A stretch of DNA of 64,000 nucleotides from a bacterium (GTDB taxonomy: Bacteria; UBA10199; 2-02-FULL-44-16; JAAZCA01). The notes under the pieces were generated by a model. That model had not been told where the DNA came from. It did not search any database and saw only the letters and a list, made by a program, of their open reading frames with translations. Numbering within the stretch: position 1 is the first letter of the stretch; each line of letters starts with the position of its first letter. Of the stretch, positions 43,638 through 52,272 are shown one piece after another. The DNA lies in NCBI GenBank assembly GCA_021810905.1, contig JAJZQH010000006.1:62001-126000 (forward strand). The letters run 5' to 3'. A program made the translations under genes and the position numbers.

Positions 43638-44504
43638 TCAATTCACCTTCCACTCGCCGCCTTGCTTTACGAGCGATTGCACGGAGGTGCTGCCCTGTCC
43701 CTTGAGCACGATGGTTGCGTGCGAGCCGCGCACGAAGACGCGCGAAATCTGGCGGTCGATCTCTGCTGCTGAGGATCCCTCAGACTTCAGCATCTTGCGG
43801 AACTCCTCATCGCTCACCTTCTTCTTGTACGCCTCCAGTTCCGTCCAGTTGTTTTCCGTGGCGAGCTTGCGCGCAGCCTCCAGGTCGCCGCGGCCGAGCG
43901 CTGCAATGTACGCCTTCAGCGCCTGCGCCTGCGGGCTTATGATCGCAGCGCGGCCGGAGAGCTTTGCCGTGAGCGGCTCGTCGTGAAAGAGCGGCGCTGA
44001 AAACGTGGCATCGCAAGAATATGGCGGGAGATCGGCAAAGGACTTATTGTCAGAGCTGTACTGCAGTTCGCCGCTCACGCGCAGCGCGTCGACCTTGAGC
44101 CCTTTTAACTCGTCGTTGCCTGAGCTCGTGAAGAAGATGAGCGATGCCTGCGGATCGCTCGGCGGCACGAGCACCGTACCGTGCATGTGATCCAGAGGCT
44201 TTCGCGGATCGAGCTTGAGCAGGATGCCGCGGACCTTGCCCTGGCGCGCCATGTCGTCGAGCGTACGAGGTCCCTCAAACCCGGCCAGCACCGTGACCGG
44301 GAGCTCGCGGTCGGTGAGCAGGATGCGCAGCTCCGGCCCATCCCCGAGCCCCTCTTCGTTGTTATACCGGTGTGCATAGGCGTGCGTGAGCTTGATCTTC
44401 TCCTTGCCCACGGTGAGCAGACCATTAGCCTTGCCCGCATCGATGGCCAGCGCGAGCCGCGGCAGGCAGAGCATCAGCACAACAGCCAGGCAGATCTTTT
44501 TCAT
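43638..44504 (-). CDS. Secreted protein of unknown function
   Basis: 288 residues with a clear signal peptide (MKKICLAVVLMLCLPRLALA). The mature part has a beta-rich N-terminal region (LTHAYAHRYNNEEGLGDGPELRILLTD, seen in part as THAYAHRY and RILLTDREL) and a helical C-terminal third (ALKAYIAALGRGDLEAARKL). No family was recognised. A GGAGCC lies before the ATG. It is flanked by the two halves of a dispersed repeat. Confidence 0.75.
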   Translation of the reverse strand: MKKICLAVVLMLCLPRLALAIDAGKANGLLTVGKEKIKLTHAYAHRYNNEEGLGDGPELRILLTDRELPVTVLAGFEGPRTLDDMARQGKVRGILLKLDPRKPLDHMHGTVLVPPSDPQASLIFFTSSGNDELKGLKVDALRVSGELQYSSDNKSFADLPPYSCDATFSAPLFHDEPLTAKLSGRAAIISPQAQALKAYIAALGRGDLEAARKLATENNWTELEAYKKKVSDEEFRKMLKSEGSSAAEIDRQISRVFVRGSHATIVLKGQGSTSVQSLVKQGGEWKVN

Positions 44505-44636
44505 GATGGCTCCTGTTCAATTTGGAAACGGCCGCTTTTTCTTTGCTCCGTGATTGGGGCTATCAAAAACGTATTCCCGTATTATATTCAATTGTCTCCA
44601 GGACTTCCGATTTCACCATCGCGTGAGGGAAGTTGT

Positions 44637-44664
44637 GAATCAAGTGTCGCGGCCCCGGAATTCC
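44637..44664 (+). repeat. Dispersed repeat, copy 1 (part B)
   Basis: GAATCAAGTGTCGCGG then CCCCGGAATTCC, about 20 of 26 bases shared with 47537-47563, where it directly follows part A. Confidence 0.5.
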
Positions 44665-44666
44665 TG

Positions 44667-45827
44667 TTATTGGCTATCCATAAAAATGTCGGTATATTTT
44701 TTGTAGATATAAGATTGGCCGTATTTCTTATCCTTATCTTTCGGGGAAAGAATGCCCATCTCTATAAAACGATTGATGACGGTTTGTGCGCCGGCGCGCG
44801 TAAAATGGGTCCACTTTTGCACAAGCGCAACATTGACGATCGGCTGTCCATAGAGCTTTGGCAACAAGAGCGCTGCACTCTCTGCAGACCGTTTTCCAAG
44901 TTTCTGCATTCTTGCCATATCTTCTTCACGCAATACAGTGATCTTGCCGACAATTTCTATGGCTTCAGCGGCGACTTCAATGACTCCTTCGAGAAAAAAA
45001 CTAACCCAGTCATCCACCGTTCCGTATTTTTGATAATTGAGCAGTTTTTCATAATACAACTCCTGATGTTTTTTGAAAAAAGAGGACAAAAACAGAACCG
45101 GCTTTTCAAGAAATCCTTCTTTGCATAGATAAAAATTAATCAACATTCTGCCGGTTCTTCCATTTCCATCGAGAAAGGGATGAATCGTTTCAAATTGTGC
45201 ATGGATCAGCGCTGCCTTGATCAGCGTCAGCGTCGAATCGTCTGCATGCATGAAGCGCTCAAGATCATTCAATGCCCTGTTCATCTCCTCAACGGGTGGA
45301 GGAACAAAACGGGCATTGTCCGGGCGGGTGCCCCCGATCCAGTTTTGTGTTTTGCGAAACTCTCCGGGATCAGAAAAGTGGGTTGCGCGCGCCTGGTCCA
45401 TCAGTCTTGCATGCAACTCACGCACAAAACGCAGAGATACCGGAAAATCATCGTCAACCATCCGCTTCATCCCGTAATTCAGCGCCTTGATGTAATGCAA
45501 AATATCATCCACATCTTTGGGAATATCGGTGTTAACTTTTGCCTCAGCTTCGATCGCATTGATCATTGTGGCTTGTGTCCCCTCAATCTGGCTTGAGGAG
45601 GCTGCGTCTTTCCGGAGATACATCAGGAGGAAAAAGTCGGCGTCGGGTAACAACTTGGTAATGCCATCCAGCTTTCCCAGCAATCTGGTGGCCAGATCCG
45701 CCTTCTTTAAGAGGTTTGCATCCCAATCGAACCCCTCTTTTGGAGGAAATGGATGAGGGATAAAGGCCTTAAATCCTTGTATTTGCGTTATATTTTTACC
45801 AAGCTCGAGACGTTTCATAGTTTGCAT
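44667..45827 (-). CDS. Fic family protein (AMP-transferase type)
   Basis: 386 residues. The Fic motif HPFLDGNGRTGR is at 216-227, complete with catalytic His and phosphate-binding loop. An N-terminal inhibitory helix motif SSSQIEG (77-83) marks a class II self-inhibited Fic. The C-terminal 120 residues form a winged-helix domain (FTRAGAQTVINRFIEMGIL) typical of Fic proteins that bind DNA. It probably adds AMP to a cellular target and may control its own promoter. First gene of the AT-richer island; the starts at 45827 and 45818 are both possible. Confidence 0.92.
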   Translation of the reverse strand: MQTMKRLELGKNITQIQGFKAFIPHPFPPKEGFDWDANLLKKADLATRLLGKLDGITKLLPDADFFLLMYLRKDAASSSQIEGTQATMINAIEAEAKVNTDIPKDVDDILHYIKALNYGMKRMVDDDFPVSLRFVRELHARLMDQARATHFSDPGEFRKTQNWIGGTRPDNARFVPPPVEEMNRALNDLERFMHADDSTLTLIKAALIHAQFETIHPFLDGNGRTGRMLINFYLCKEGFLEKPVLFLSSFFKKHQELYYEKLLNYQKYGTVDDWVSFFLEGVIEVAAEAIEIVGKITVLREEDMARMQKLGKRSAESAALLLPKLYGQPIVNVALVQKWTHFTRAGAQTVINRFIEMGILSPKDKDKKYGQSYIYKKYTDIFMDSQ

Positions 45828-45895
45828 CCATCTTTCTTAAGATGTAAACAAAGTATATGGGTTTGTATACATTCAGTCAAGGGATGGATACAAAC
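45820..45895 (-). promoter_or_regulatory. Three related operator-like sites at the fic promoter
   Basis: A 13-bp motif occurs three times: GTTTGCATCCATC (45820-45832), GTTTGTATACATT (45861-45873) and, inverted, GATGGATACAAAC (45883-45895). The last two form an inverted repeat with 9 bp between, and the first overlaps the fic start codon. This fits binding by the Fic winged-helix domain or another repressor. Confidence 0.55.
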
Positions 45896-45972
45896 AATGC
45901 AGGCCTTCATAATTTCAGCTGAAGGCCTGGTACAACGGCGACTTTTCGAATTCCCCATATATCATTCTTGCT

Positions 45973-46195
45973 TTAATCCTCCGCAATCTCCGACTCCTTG
46001 TGCTTGTGGCGGTTCTTGGGGTTGTAGCATTTCACAAAGTCGTCGAGGTCCGCGCGCTTGAGCGTGTTCTCCTTGAGCGTGAAGTGCATGTTCGTGCGCA
46101 GGTCGTAGTCCACGGTTTTTGCTGCGCGGGCTTGCGGTCGAAGAAGAGGACGTTGGCTTTCACGCCCTGCGCCTGAGAACTCTTCTCAATCTTTG
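45973..46195 (-). pseudogene. Relic of a type I methyltransferase (hsdM) C-terminus
   Basis: On the minus strand one frame reads SSQAQGVKANVLFFDRKP and, after a frameshift near 46120, another reads VDYDLRTNMHFTLKEN, then LKRADLDDFVKCYNPKNRH and a TAA. Joined, these match the C-terminal end of HsdM N6-adenine methyltransferases, lacking a few residues at the junction and everything upstream. The nucleotidyltransferase gene now occupies the place of the missing part. Non-functional. Confidence 0.85.
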
Positions 46196-46869
46196 AGAGA
46201 CTGCGCAATTGACGATTCCTTTGCCAGTTCAAGCACCTTGATGATTTTTTGCCGCCAGCTACGGGGAACCGACTGAAAAGCCCCCTTGATTTTAGCGATT
46301 TCGCCCTTCTCGATGAGTGCCCTGAGAACCTTCATCGCCGCATCCCGGTCCTTCGTCATTTTTTCGCTGCTTTGCCTCCGCTGAGAGATGATTAATTTAT
46401 GAAGCGCAAAATTTGCAGGGTGTGGCAGCGCAACCGTTACATCACCGATGCGGACAGCGATCGTGTCGGACATGAGAAAATTTAGGAACCGGAGCGCCTG
46501 GGCGTTGAAACCGAGCTGAGGCAAGGCTACTGGTTTATCTGTTCCTCTTCCAAGTTCCGGCACAAGGAATTCGATTACGAGATCAGGGTGTTCCAGCTTC
46601 ATCACGCCATGCTCGCCCTTAAAACCGAGTATGAATCCGAGATCCTTCAGGAGCTCCTCGAGATCGACCTTCGAACGAAATGAACCAGGTTTCGGTATCA
46701 AGAAATCAATATCTCTGGTCCTTATGGAGGGACTGTAGTCTATTCCAGAAAAATAATTCTCGTAGAACGGAATACACCAGCTCCCGATAATAATAAGATG
46801 CCTCAGGAAGCCGGCCTTTTCCAATCTCCGCAAAACTTCGCGACACAGCTTATATTGGTTTTTTCCCAC
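46186..46869 (-). CDS. Nucleotidyltransferase-fold protein (NTP_transf_8-like)
   Basis: 227 residues. Residues 25-60 carry a nucleotidyltransferase pattern: IIIGSWCIPFYENYF, then RTRDIDFLIPKP with the two catalytic Asp. The rest is helical with a basic C-terminus. It matches the group of NTases found as toxins of toxin-antitoxin-like pairs (AbiEii/MenT relatives). GTG start at 46869 inside the end of the upstream gene (20-bp overlap), so the pair is coupled. The catalytic Asp pair is intact. Its target is unknown. Confidence 0.8.
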   Translation of the reverse strand: MGKNQYKLCREVLRRLEKAGFLRHLIIIGSWCIPFYENYFSGIDYSPSIRTRDIDFLIPKPGSFRSKVDLEELLKDLGFILGFKGEHGVMKLEHPDLVIEFLVPELGRGTDKPVALPQLGFNAQALRFLNFLMSDTIAVRIGDVTVALPHPANFALHKLIISQRRQSSEKMTKDRDAAMKVLRALIEKGEIAKIKGAFQSVPRSWRQKIIKVLELAKESSIAQSLKD

Positions 46870-47167
46870 GCAACGTGCTCCGCAAGAATGTTATTTGTTT
46901 CTTCACTTGCGACAAGAGTTTCCGATACTTAGCCCTGAATTCCTTTGCGCTCTTGTATTTCTTTACTTCCTCGCCGGATAACTTCCCCTTATAGATGAAC
47001 TCTACCTTTCCCCCAACCCGCTGCACGAGATAGTAGTATTCATGGCCCTTGATCGTCTTCTTCACAAGGCTTCCCTGCGGAAGTTTTGCCAGCTCCCTCT
47101 CGTAATCCTTCTTCATCTGAAGGGAATTTTCCAGCTCCTCTCTAAGAACGCCCTTGATCACACCCAT
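46850..47167 (-). CDS. Small partner of the nucleotidyltransferase (possible antitoxin)
   Basis: 105 residues, basic and helical (REELENSLQMKKDYERELAK), with a short beta hairpin (HEYYYLVQRVGGKVEFIYKG) in the middle. ATG at 47167 follows GGAGGG; the longer frame extends into the operator region. It overlaps the NTase gene by 20 bp. The gene order, coupling and operator-laden promoter are those of toxin-antitoxin operons, with this protein in the antitoxin position. That is inference; no antitoxin family was recognised. Confidence 0.75.
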   Translation of the reverse strand: MGVIKGVLREELENSLQMKKDYERELAKLPQGSLVKKTIKGHEYYYLVQRVGGKVEFIYKGKLSGEEVKKYKSAKEFRAKYRKLLSQVKKQITFLRSTLRGKKPI

Positions 47168-47190
47168 GCAACCCTCCATCCAAATCACAT

Positions 47191-47291
47191 GGTTACCATA
47201 CACTTACATGAATATCATACATTGTATGGTAACTATCGTCAAACAAAAGTTACCATACAATAAACAATACATTGAACATTGTATGGTAACC
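47191..47291 (-). promoter_or_regulatory. Promoter with four operator half-sites (NTase pair)
   Basis: On the minus strand -35 TTGACG (47242-47237), a 17-bp spacer and -10 TATGAT (47219-47214) form a good sigma-70 promoter. An 11-bp half-site GTTACCATACA occurs four times in alternating orientation: 47191-47201, 47223-47233, 47249-47259 and 47280-47290. The second lies in the spacer and the first between the -10 box and the gene. The two inverted pairs are 57-58 bp apart. Confidence 0.75.
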
Positions 47292-47479
47292 GACCAGCAA
47301 GGGCCGCGACCGGAAGAGGATCAGCCCTGTTCCTCGCATCCGGCGAGCACAAAGACCACAAGCCGGCGATGCTGGGTATGCATGGAAATTCCTGGGGAGT
47401 ATCGCAGGGAGTCTGGGTTTTGCTTTGCTTTTTAAGCATCGCCCCCGGAATGAAAATGTTTCAGCTATTACAACCATTA

Positions 47480-47563
47480 CCCCATAATGCACTTTGCGTT
47501 CATCGAAAATTTTGCTTCGTCTGGCAGAGTTTGCTTGAATTAAATGTCGTGACCTAGGAATTA
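47480..47563 (+). repeat. Dispersed repeat, copy 2
   Basis: CCCCATAATGC to CGTCTGGCAGAG (part A), followed at once by GAATTAAATGTCG and CTAGGAATT (part B). Both parts recur about 1 kb apart at 43575-43623 and 44637-44664. The rest of the 47168-47585 gap holds the operators above and no gene. Confidence 0.65.
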
Positions 47564-47585
47564 CGTCTTCAAATCTCCCACCAAA

Positions 47586-47888
47586 TCAACCCACCAACCA
47601 TTTGATGGCATGTGGCACACCATAGGTCAGCAGTGACCCAATAACGCCACCACAAAATGCGGACCTGTATACATCCTTCTGATACCACTTCAGGGAAATC
47701 AATTCTGCGTGTTTACCCGGGACACAGGCAATTCCGTCCTTGGTCAAGACATGAAACGTCACATGATCCTTGCCCTGACTTCCGTACTCATTGAAAGAAA
47801 AGATTCCGAAAAGGCGATTCGGTTTCTCTTTCGAACCTTCTTGTTTGACGTAGTATGAATCACATAGAACAAAGTCGCCTTTACTCAT
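47586..47888 (-). CDS. Hypothetical small protein with C-terminal membrane segment
   Basis: 100 residues. ATG at 47888 follows AAGGAG with 5-bp spacing and sits directly behind the stop of the restriction-modification gene, so it is co-translated with it. The N-terminal 75 residues look like a small beta barrel (GDFVLCDSYYVKQEG, HVTFHVLTKDGIACV). The C-terminus has a hydrophobic stretch (AFCGGVIGSLLTYGV). Not recognised; it could be an accessory of the restriction system. Confidence 0.65.
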   Translation of the reverse strand: MSKGDFVLCDSYYVKQEGSKEKPNRLFGIFSFNEYGSQGKDHVTFHVLTKDGIACVPGKHAELISLKWYQKDVYRSAFCGGVIGSLLTYGVPHAIKWLVG

Positions 47889-47890
47889 AT

Positions 47891-50791
47891 TCACTCCTTT
47901 TCCACAGACTCTTCGACTATTTTTATTTCTTCTTTTGTTAAACCATATAGCTCATACACAAGTCGGTCGATCTCGTTGTCAATGGCGTAAATTTGGCGCT
48001 GAAGCGCAGTCTTCACGTGAGGTGTTTTTGCGACTGTTATTTTTTTGTTCAGCACGAACATCAAATTAACATACTTAACGAGCTTATCATGATATGATTT
48101 ATCAGTCTTATTCGAAAAGTTGATTTGACGTACTGGAAGCCTCGCAACATTTGTTTTCTTAACTTCCGCTAATGCTTCACCAACTTCGGGGTTTAATGTA
48201 CGATAATACCAATTGAGCAGTGTTGAGTTAACGATGCCGAGCAAATAGGATGGATCGTACTGACTCTTTCGAGGAACAATAACATGCATATTGTTCAAAC
48301 AAAGATACTTATCTATATCTAGAGCTGCAATTAATCCGTCTCCCGTTTGCCGCATAACGATTTTAGGCACTACATCAAAGTCTGCAGCTGGTCTTGGTTC
48401 TGCCAGCCAGGGACCATATTTCAGATAGCGCCTCTGCAGCGGAGCAATCAAATATCGGCCTATGTCACACCCTCTTAAATATTGACGATGCATTGGGGTC
48501 TTGGGGGAAGCACTATCAAATGACCTATTTTCGACATCATTCCTTGTCTGGGGCGGTTTTCCCTTGCCAACTTGGTAAGGTTTGATTCCAACATTGATTA
48601 CACACAATTCATCGAGCGGCTTAGTTCGCTGCAGACACTTATGCGCTAATCTATCATCATCCTCATCCATGAATATATTAATAGTTCCACCGTTCAACCT
48701 CTTCCACTTATCCTGATCGTGTTTAATGATTTTTATGTTATCCGGTGTAGGTAGCACCAAACCATCCGCAGATTCTACGATAGACACTCTCGTTTCCCAT
48801 TTACCGGATTCCATTCTCCGAAGAATGACAATTTGAGTATCAACAGTGGCATCATCAAAAACGGGGAATAAGAAATGGACTATTTCAACCATACGAGTTT
48901 TTGTCGTGACAAATTTTCTCACATTTGTCTGGAGAAGGTTTGTTAACCATGGATTCGGAATAATCATTCCATAATATCCGCTTCCATTAATTAACTTTGT
49001 AATGGTTCTCTCAAGAAAGAGAAGATAACTATCGAGCTGATAATTTTGGCACGTATAACTTCTGTGAAGATATTCTTTTTCCATTTCACCAAGGTATGCG
49101 CCGTACGGTGGATTCCCGATGACCGTATCGAATCCGCCACTCTTCATGATAGCTGAAAACTCACCGTCCCAATCAAAAACATTAATGCGCATGCGCTCTT
49201 CGTCAGTAAAAAAATCCATTTGATTCTTGTAAAACTCCGGTCCAATCAACGAATTTCCGCACTTGATGTTGCTGCCCAGGTCGGGGAGGGCATGTTCGCG
49301 GAAGAGTTCACGCTGCTGCAGACCCTCAAGGAGCTTCAACAGCAGCGAAAGTTTCGTAACCTCCACCGCCTGGGGATCGATGTCCACGCCATACAGGTTG
49401 TCCGTCAGGATTCGCTTTTGTTCCGTAAATGTGAGAGCCCATTCATCTTTGCGTATCTTGTAAAGTGCGGGCGTCTTCCCCTTAGCCCATCTTTCAGGAT
49501 TGTGATGCGTGTACCATTCAAGATGCCACTTCATCAGATGATCGTACGCTCCGATAAGAAACGAGCCCGAACCGCAGGCAGGGTCGAGGATGCGAAACCT
49601 TGCGGCCTCCTTTGGCGTTTTTCCCTCCAAAAGCTCTCCCACCGTGTTTTGGACGATGTAATCCACTATGTACGACGGCGTGTAATAGACGCCGCCCGCT
49701 TTGCGGACCTCGGGTTTTTCTTCGATCTTAGCGCGCCGCGTGGGTGTGAGGTGGATAACCTTGCCGAGAAAGCGCTCATAGGCTTGACCCAGTATCTCCG
49801 CTGGGATAACGGAAAATTCATAGGGACTCTGCGGATAGTACAAATTCTCGAAGATAGTGCGCAGGACGCTGTCATCTATTTTGAGCTTGGGCGTTAATGT
49901 GTCGATAGGTGTGGCGCGTCCTCGTTCCTCCACAAAGTGAAAGAGGCCCGAGTTATAGCGCTTGTCAGCGTGTCGGAATATTTCAACAAGGCGATCATAA
50001 ACGTGCGGCCCGTTCTGTAAGGCCATGAGTTGGCCGTAGCTTTCAAATCCATGGTCTTCACAAATGCGCAGAAAGATAATCCGGTCGATGATAGCCTGGA
50101 CGGCAAAATTGAGATTGCGCACATCCAGCCGTTTATTATTTTGCGCGATCCCCTGTGCGAGGAGCTGGCGCCATCGTTCTATCTCCTCCAGAAAAGCGTC
50201 ATCCACACCTGCGGTACCGCGCCTGCCCTTGGCACCTTCGGCGTATTTGTCAAAGGAACCTTTGAGAATCGCATTTTTCGAAAAAACTCCGGAGATCTCA
50301 TCCCAGCGCTCGAGATATTGATCGTATTTCAGGTAGAGGATGCGAGAGGTCGAGGCCTTATCGGATTTAATGGGCCTAGTCCGACAGTCATAGACAGCGA
50401 ACTCCTCGAAGTCAGTGACGATGCCGAGCGGCAGCTTGGCGCTCCACGCATAACGCCGCAACTGAAAGGCAGGATAGGGCTCGTCCCTAACGCTGACGGA
50501 CGGCTTCTTGGCTTCCAAGAAAAATTTGCGCACGCCACCGATGCGGAAACAATAATCGGGCGCCTTGGTTCCGACTCCGGTCTTGATGGAATCGTGGTGA
50601 ATTACATCTTTATAAGCTTCCGAGCATCCCTCTCGATTGGCGATATCCCAGCCGAGAGCTTCGAACATCGGCAGGATAAACTCAGCACAAACTTGTTCTT
50701 CCTTGTATCTGCCAGATTTATAATCGCATATATGCTCACTAAATCTATTGACGAGATCATTAATAATCTTTGGGACATCCGCGTTCGACAT
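47891..50791 (-). CDS. Single-chain restriction-modification enzyme (type IIG-like)
   Basis: 966 residues that combine cleavage, modification and recognition. Residues 20-170: type I R-subunit-like nuclease domain with APDYCF and FFLEAKK, the PD-(D/E)xK pattern. Residues 370-560: N6-adenine methyltransferase with ILDPACGSGSFL (AdoMet site) and NPPYG (catalytic). The C-terminal half, with TaqI-like and HsdS-like features (LPVRQINF near the end), is the likely DNA-recognition part. No separate S subunit is present. ATG at 50791 follows GGGGGA; an upstream ATG at 50797 is also possible. The Mrr-type gene lies 30 bp upstream. Confidence 0.9.
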   Translation of the reverse strand: MSNADVPKIINDLVNRFSEHICDYKSGRYKEEQVCAEFILPMFEALGWDIANREGCSEAYKDVIHHDSIKTGVGTKAPDYCFRIGGVRKFFLEAKKPSVSVRDEPYPAFQLRRYAWSAKLPLGIVTDFEEFAVYDCRTRPIKSDKASTSRILYLKYDQYLERWDEISGVFSKNAILKGSFDKYAEGAKGRRGTAGVDDAFLEEIERWRQLLAQGIAQNNKRLDVRNLNFAVQAIIDRIIFLRICEDHGFESYGQLMALQNGPHVYDRLVEIFRHADKRYNSGLFHFVEERGRATPIDTLTPKLKIDDSVLRTIFENLYYPQSPYEFSVIPAEILGQAYERFLGKVIHLTPTRRAKIEEKPEVRKAGGVYYTPSYIVDYIVQNTVGELLEGKTPKEAARFRILDPACGSGSFLIGAYDHLMKWHLEWYTHHNPERWAKGKTPALYKIRKDEWALTFTEQKRILTDNLYGVDIDPQAVEVTKLSLLLKLLEGLQQRELFREHALPDLGSNIKCGNSLIGPEFYKNQMDFFTDEERMRINVFDWDGEFSAIMKSGGFDTVIGNPPYGAYLGEMEKEYLHRSYTCQNYQLDSYLLFLERTITKLINGSGYYGMIIPNPWLTNLLQTNVRKFVTTKTRMVEIVHFLFPVFDDATVDTQIVILRRMESGKWETRVSIVESADGLVLPTPDNIKIIKHDQDKWKRLNGGTINIFMDEDDDRLAHKCLQRTKPLDELCVINVGIKPYQVGKGKPPQTRNDVENRSFDSASPKTPMHRQYLRGCDIGRYLIAPLQRRYLKYGPWLAEPRPAADFDVVPKIVMRQTGDGLIAALDIDKYLCLNNMHVIVPRKSQYDPSYLLGIVNSTLLNWYYRTLNPEVGEALAEVKKTNVARLPVRQINFSNKTDKSYHDKLVKYVNLMFVLNKKITVAKTPHVKTALQRQIYAIDNEIDRLVYELYGLTKEEIKIVEESVEKE

Positions 50792-50827
50792 ACGCATTCC
50801 CCCATATTTCGGAGATACGAGATATAA

Positions 50828-52204
50828 TTATTGTTGTCCAAATACATCATCAAGGCTCTTAGCATTCATAATGTTCTTTAATCGAGAATACCTAGGGCCC
50901 TGCGGTTTTAAATAATGATTAGCACCCAAGCCAACGGGTTTATCTAATTCAATCGGATCGCCTTCCAAAAGAAGTTTGTATTTGCCGGTATTCTCGAATG
51001 GCTCAATATTCTTCACTTTCCCATAATAGGTTATCATTGATATAGGGGCGACCTGATAAATCGCAATATATTTGATAAAGGGAATTGTCTTTGGATTGAG
51101 ACGTACAGCCCACCAAGCTTTCTGTCCTAAAAAAGCTCGTTTAAATCCATCCTCATGTGCAGCGCAGACCAATGTGTCCCAATCTGGTGCGATATCAACG
51201 GCGATCGTTGACTTGGTTATTTCTGGTTGAAGTGATGAAAGCTCGAACTGATCTTCAATATTAAAATCTTTTTTCCTTCTTATCCCGAACCTCCCAGCAT
51301 ATGTATCATCTATCTCATCGAAGTGCTTCAATATAAGACCAGCAAGGTCATCGCCATCAATCAATTTAATGAAGATCTTGCCCGGAGCCTGGGCTTCCTC
51401 AGTAGCTTGAGCTGTGAATGTTGAAAGAGTGATTAAACACCCGTGCTCGCCTTGACTGAGGGCGCCTCGCAAGGCCAAGACTTCTTTGTTTCCAATTGAT
51501 CCTCTGGTTCGTTTCACTTGAACGCGCAATGTAAGGTTGGCCAAGCCTTCAGCATCGAGGACACCATTTACATCTATGCCTTTATCACCAACATAAGGTG
51601 TTGTTTCGGCTGTAAATCCGATAATATCTAACAAGTGCCTGATGAATTCTTCAAATTCTTTTCCATTTAGATCCATCAAGCTGGATAAAATAACGTCGCG
51701 AATCCGTTCCGGTTTGTCTGCTGGGGTAACTGCTAGGCCGGATATCAGCGAGTCCAGTTCATGAGCATATTTATCCAAGGAAAATATTGTAAGAAGCGCG
51801 CCAAGAGAATACGCAAGGTTCGTAGACATGTCTTCTTTCAGAAGTGTTCTGTCCGACCATCTTATTTTTCGACGATGTTTATAGTCGCAACGATCAGTTG
51901 GTCTGTCTTCATAGTAATATTCTCCAACCTCACCAACTAAATACTCGCCTTCACCCAACGGTGAAAGAATGGTGTCACCTACCTGCATTTCTAATCCGAA
52001 TCGGAATAGCTGCCCCGCTTGGTTTGGCATTTGTGAAGCCGAATAATTATAACTAGATTTTGAAATCGCATCTTTGATACGTTCAAGGCTTCCCAATGTT
52101 CTCAAATCAGACACTTCATTCCAACCGACGGCAATAAAACTGTCTTTTCTAGCTTCTTCGATGTATTTTGAACCTTCGCCGATTCTTACTAGATAATATG
52201 ACAT
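50828..52204 (-). CDS. Mrr-type restriction endonuclease
   Basis: 458 residues. The N-terminal domain (about 1-130; YLVRIGEGSKYIEEARKDS, FIAVGWNEV, VGDTILSPLGEGEYLVGEV) resembles a PUA/EVE-like base-reading domain. A central Mrr catalytic domain has GKEFEEFIRHLL, GDKGIDVNGV and LRVQVKRTR, giving the D...QxK active site. A third domain (about 330-458) is not recognised. Mrr enzymes cut modified DNA. Next to a methylating enzyme this could be a modification-dependent or companion nuclease. Confidence 0.87.
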   Translation of the reverse strand: MSYYLVRIGEGSKYIEEARKDSFIAVGWNEVSDLRTLGSLERIKDAISKSSYNYSASQMPNQAGQLFRFGLEMQVGDTILSPLGEGEYLVGEVGEYYYEDRPTDRCDYKHRRKIRWSDRTLLKEDMSTNLAYSLGALLTIFSLDKYAHELDSLISGLAVTPADKPERIRDVILSSLMDLNGKEFEEFIRHLLDIIGFTAETTPYVGDKGIDVNGVLDAEGLANLTLRVQVKRTRGSIGNKEVLALRGALSQGEHGCLITLSTFTAQATEEAQAPGKIFIKLIDGDDLAGLILKHFDEIDDTYAGRFGIRRKKDFNIEDQFELSSLQPEITKSTIAVDIAPDWDTLVCAAHEDGFKRAFLGQKAWWAVRLNPKTIPFIKYIAIYQVAPISMITYYGKVKNIEPFENTGKYKLLLEGDPIELDKPVGLGANHYLKPQGPRYSRLKNIMNAKSLDDVFGQQ

Positions 52205-52272
52205 GCTCTATCCCTTGTTATTAACAATTTATTCCAAAACAAATATTTTCTTTATCAGTTCTAGCTCACAAT

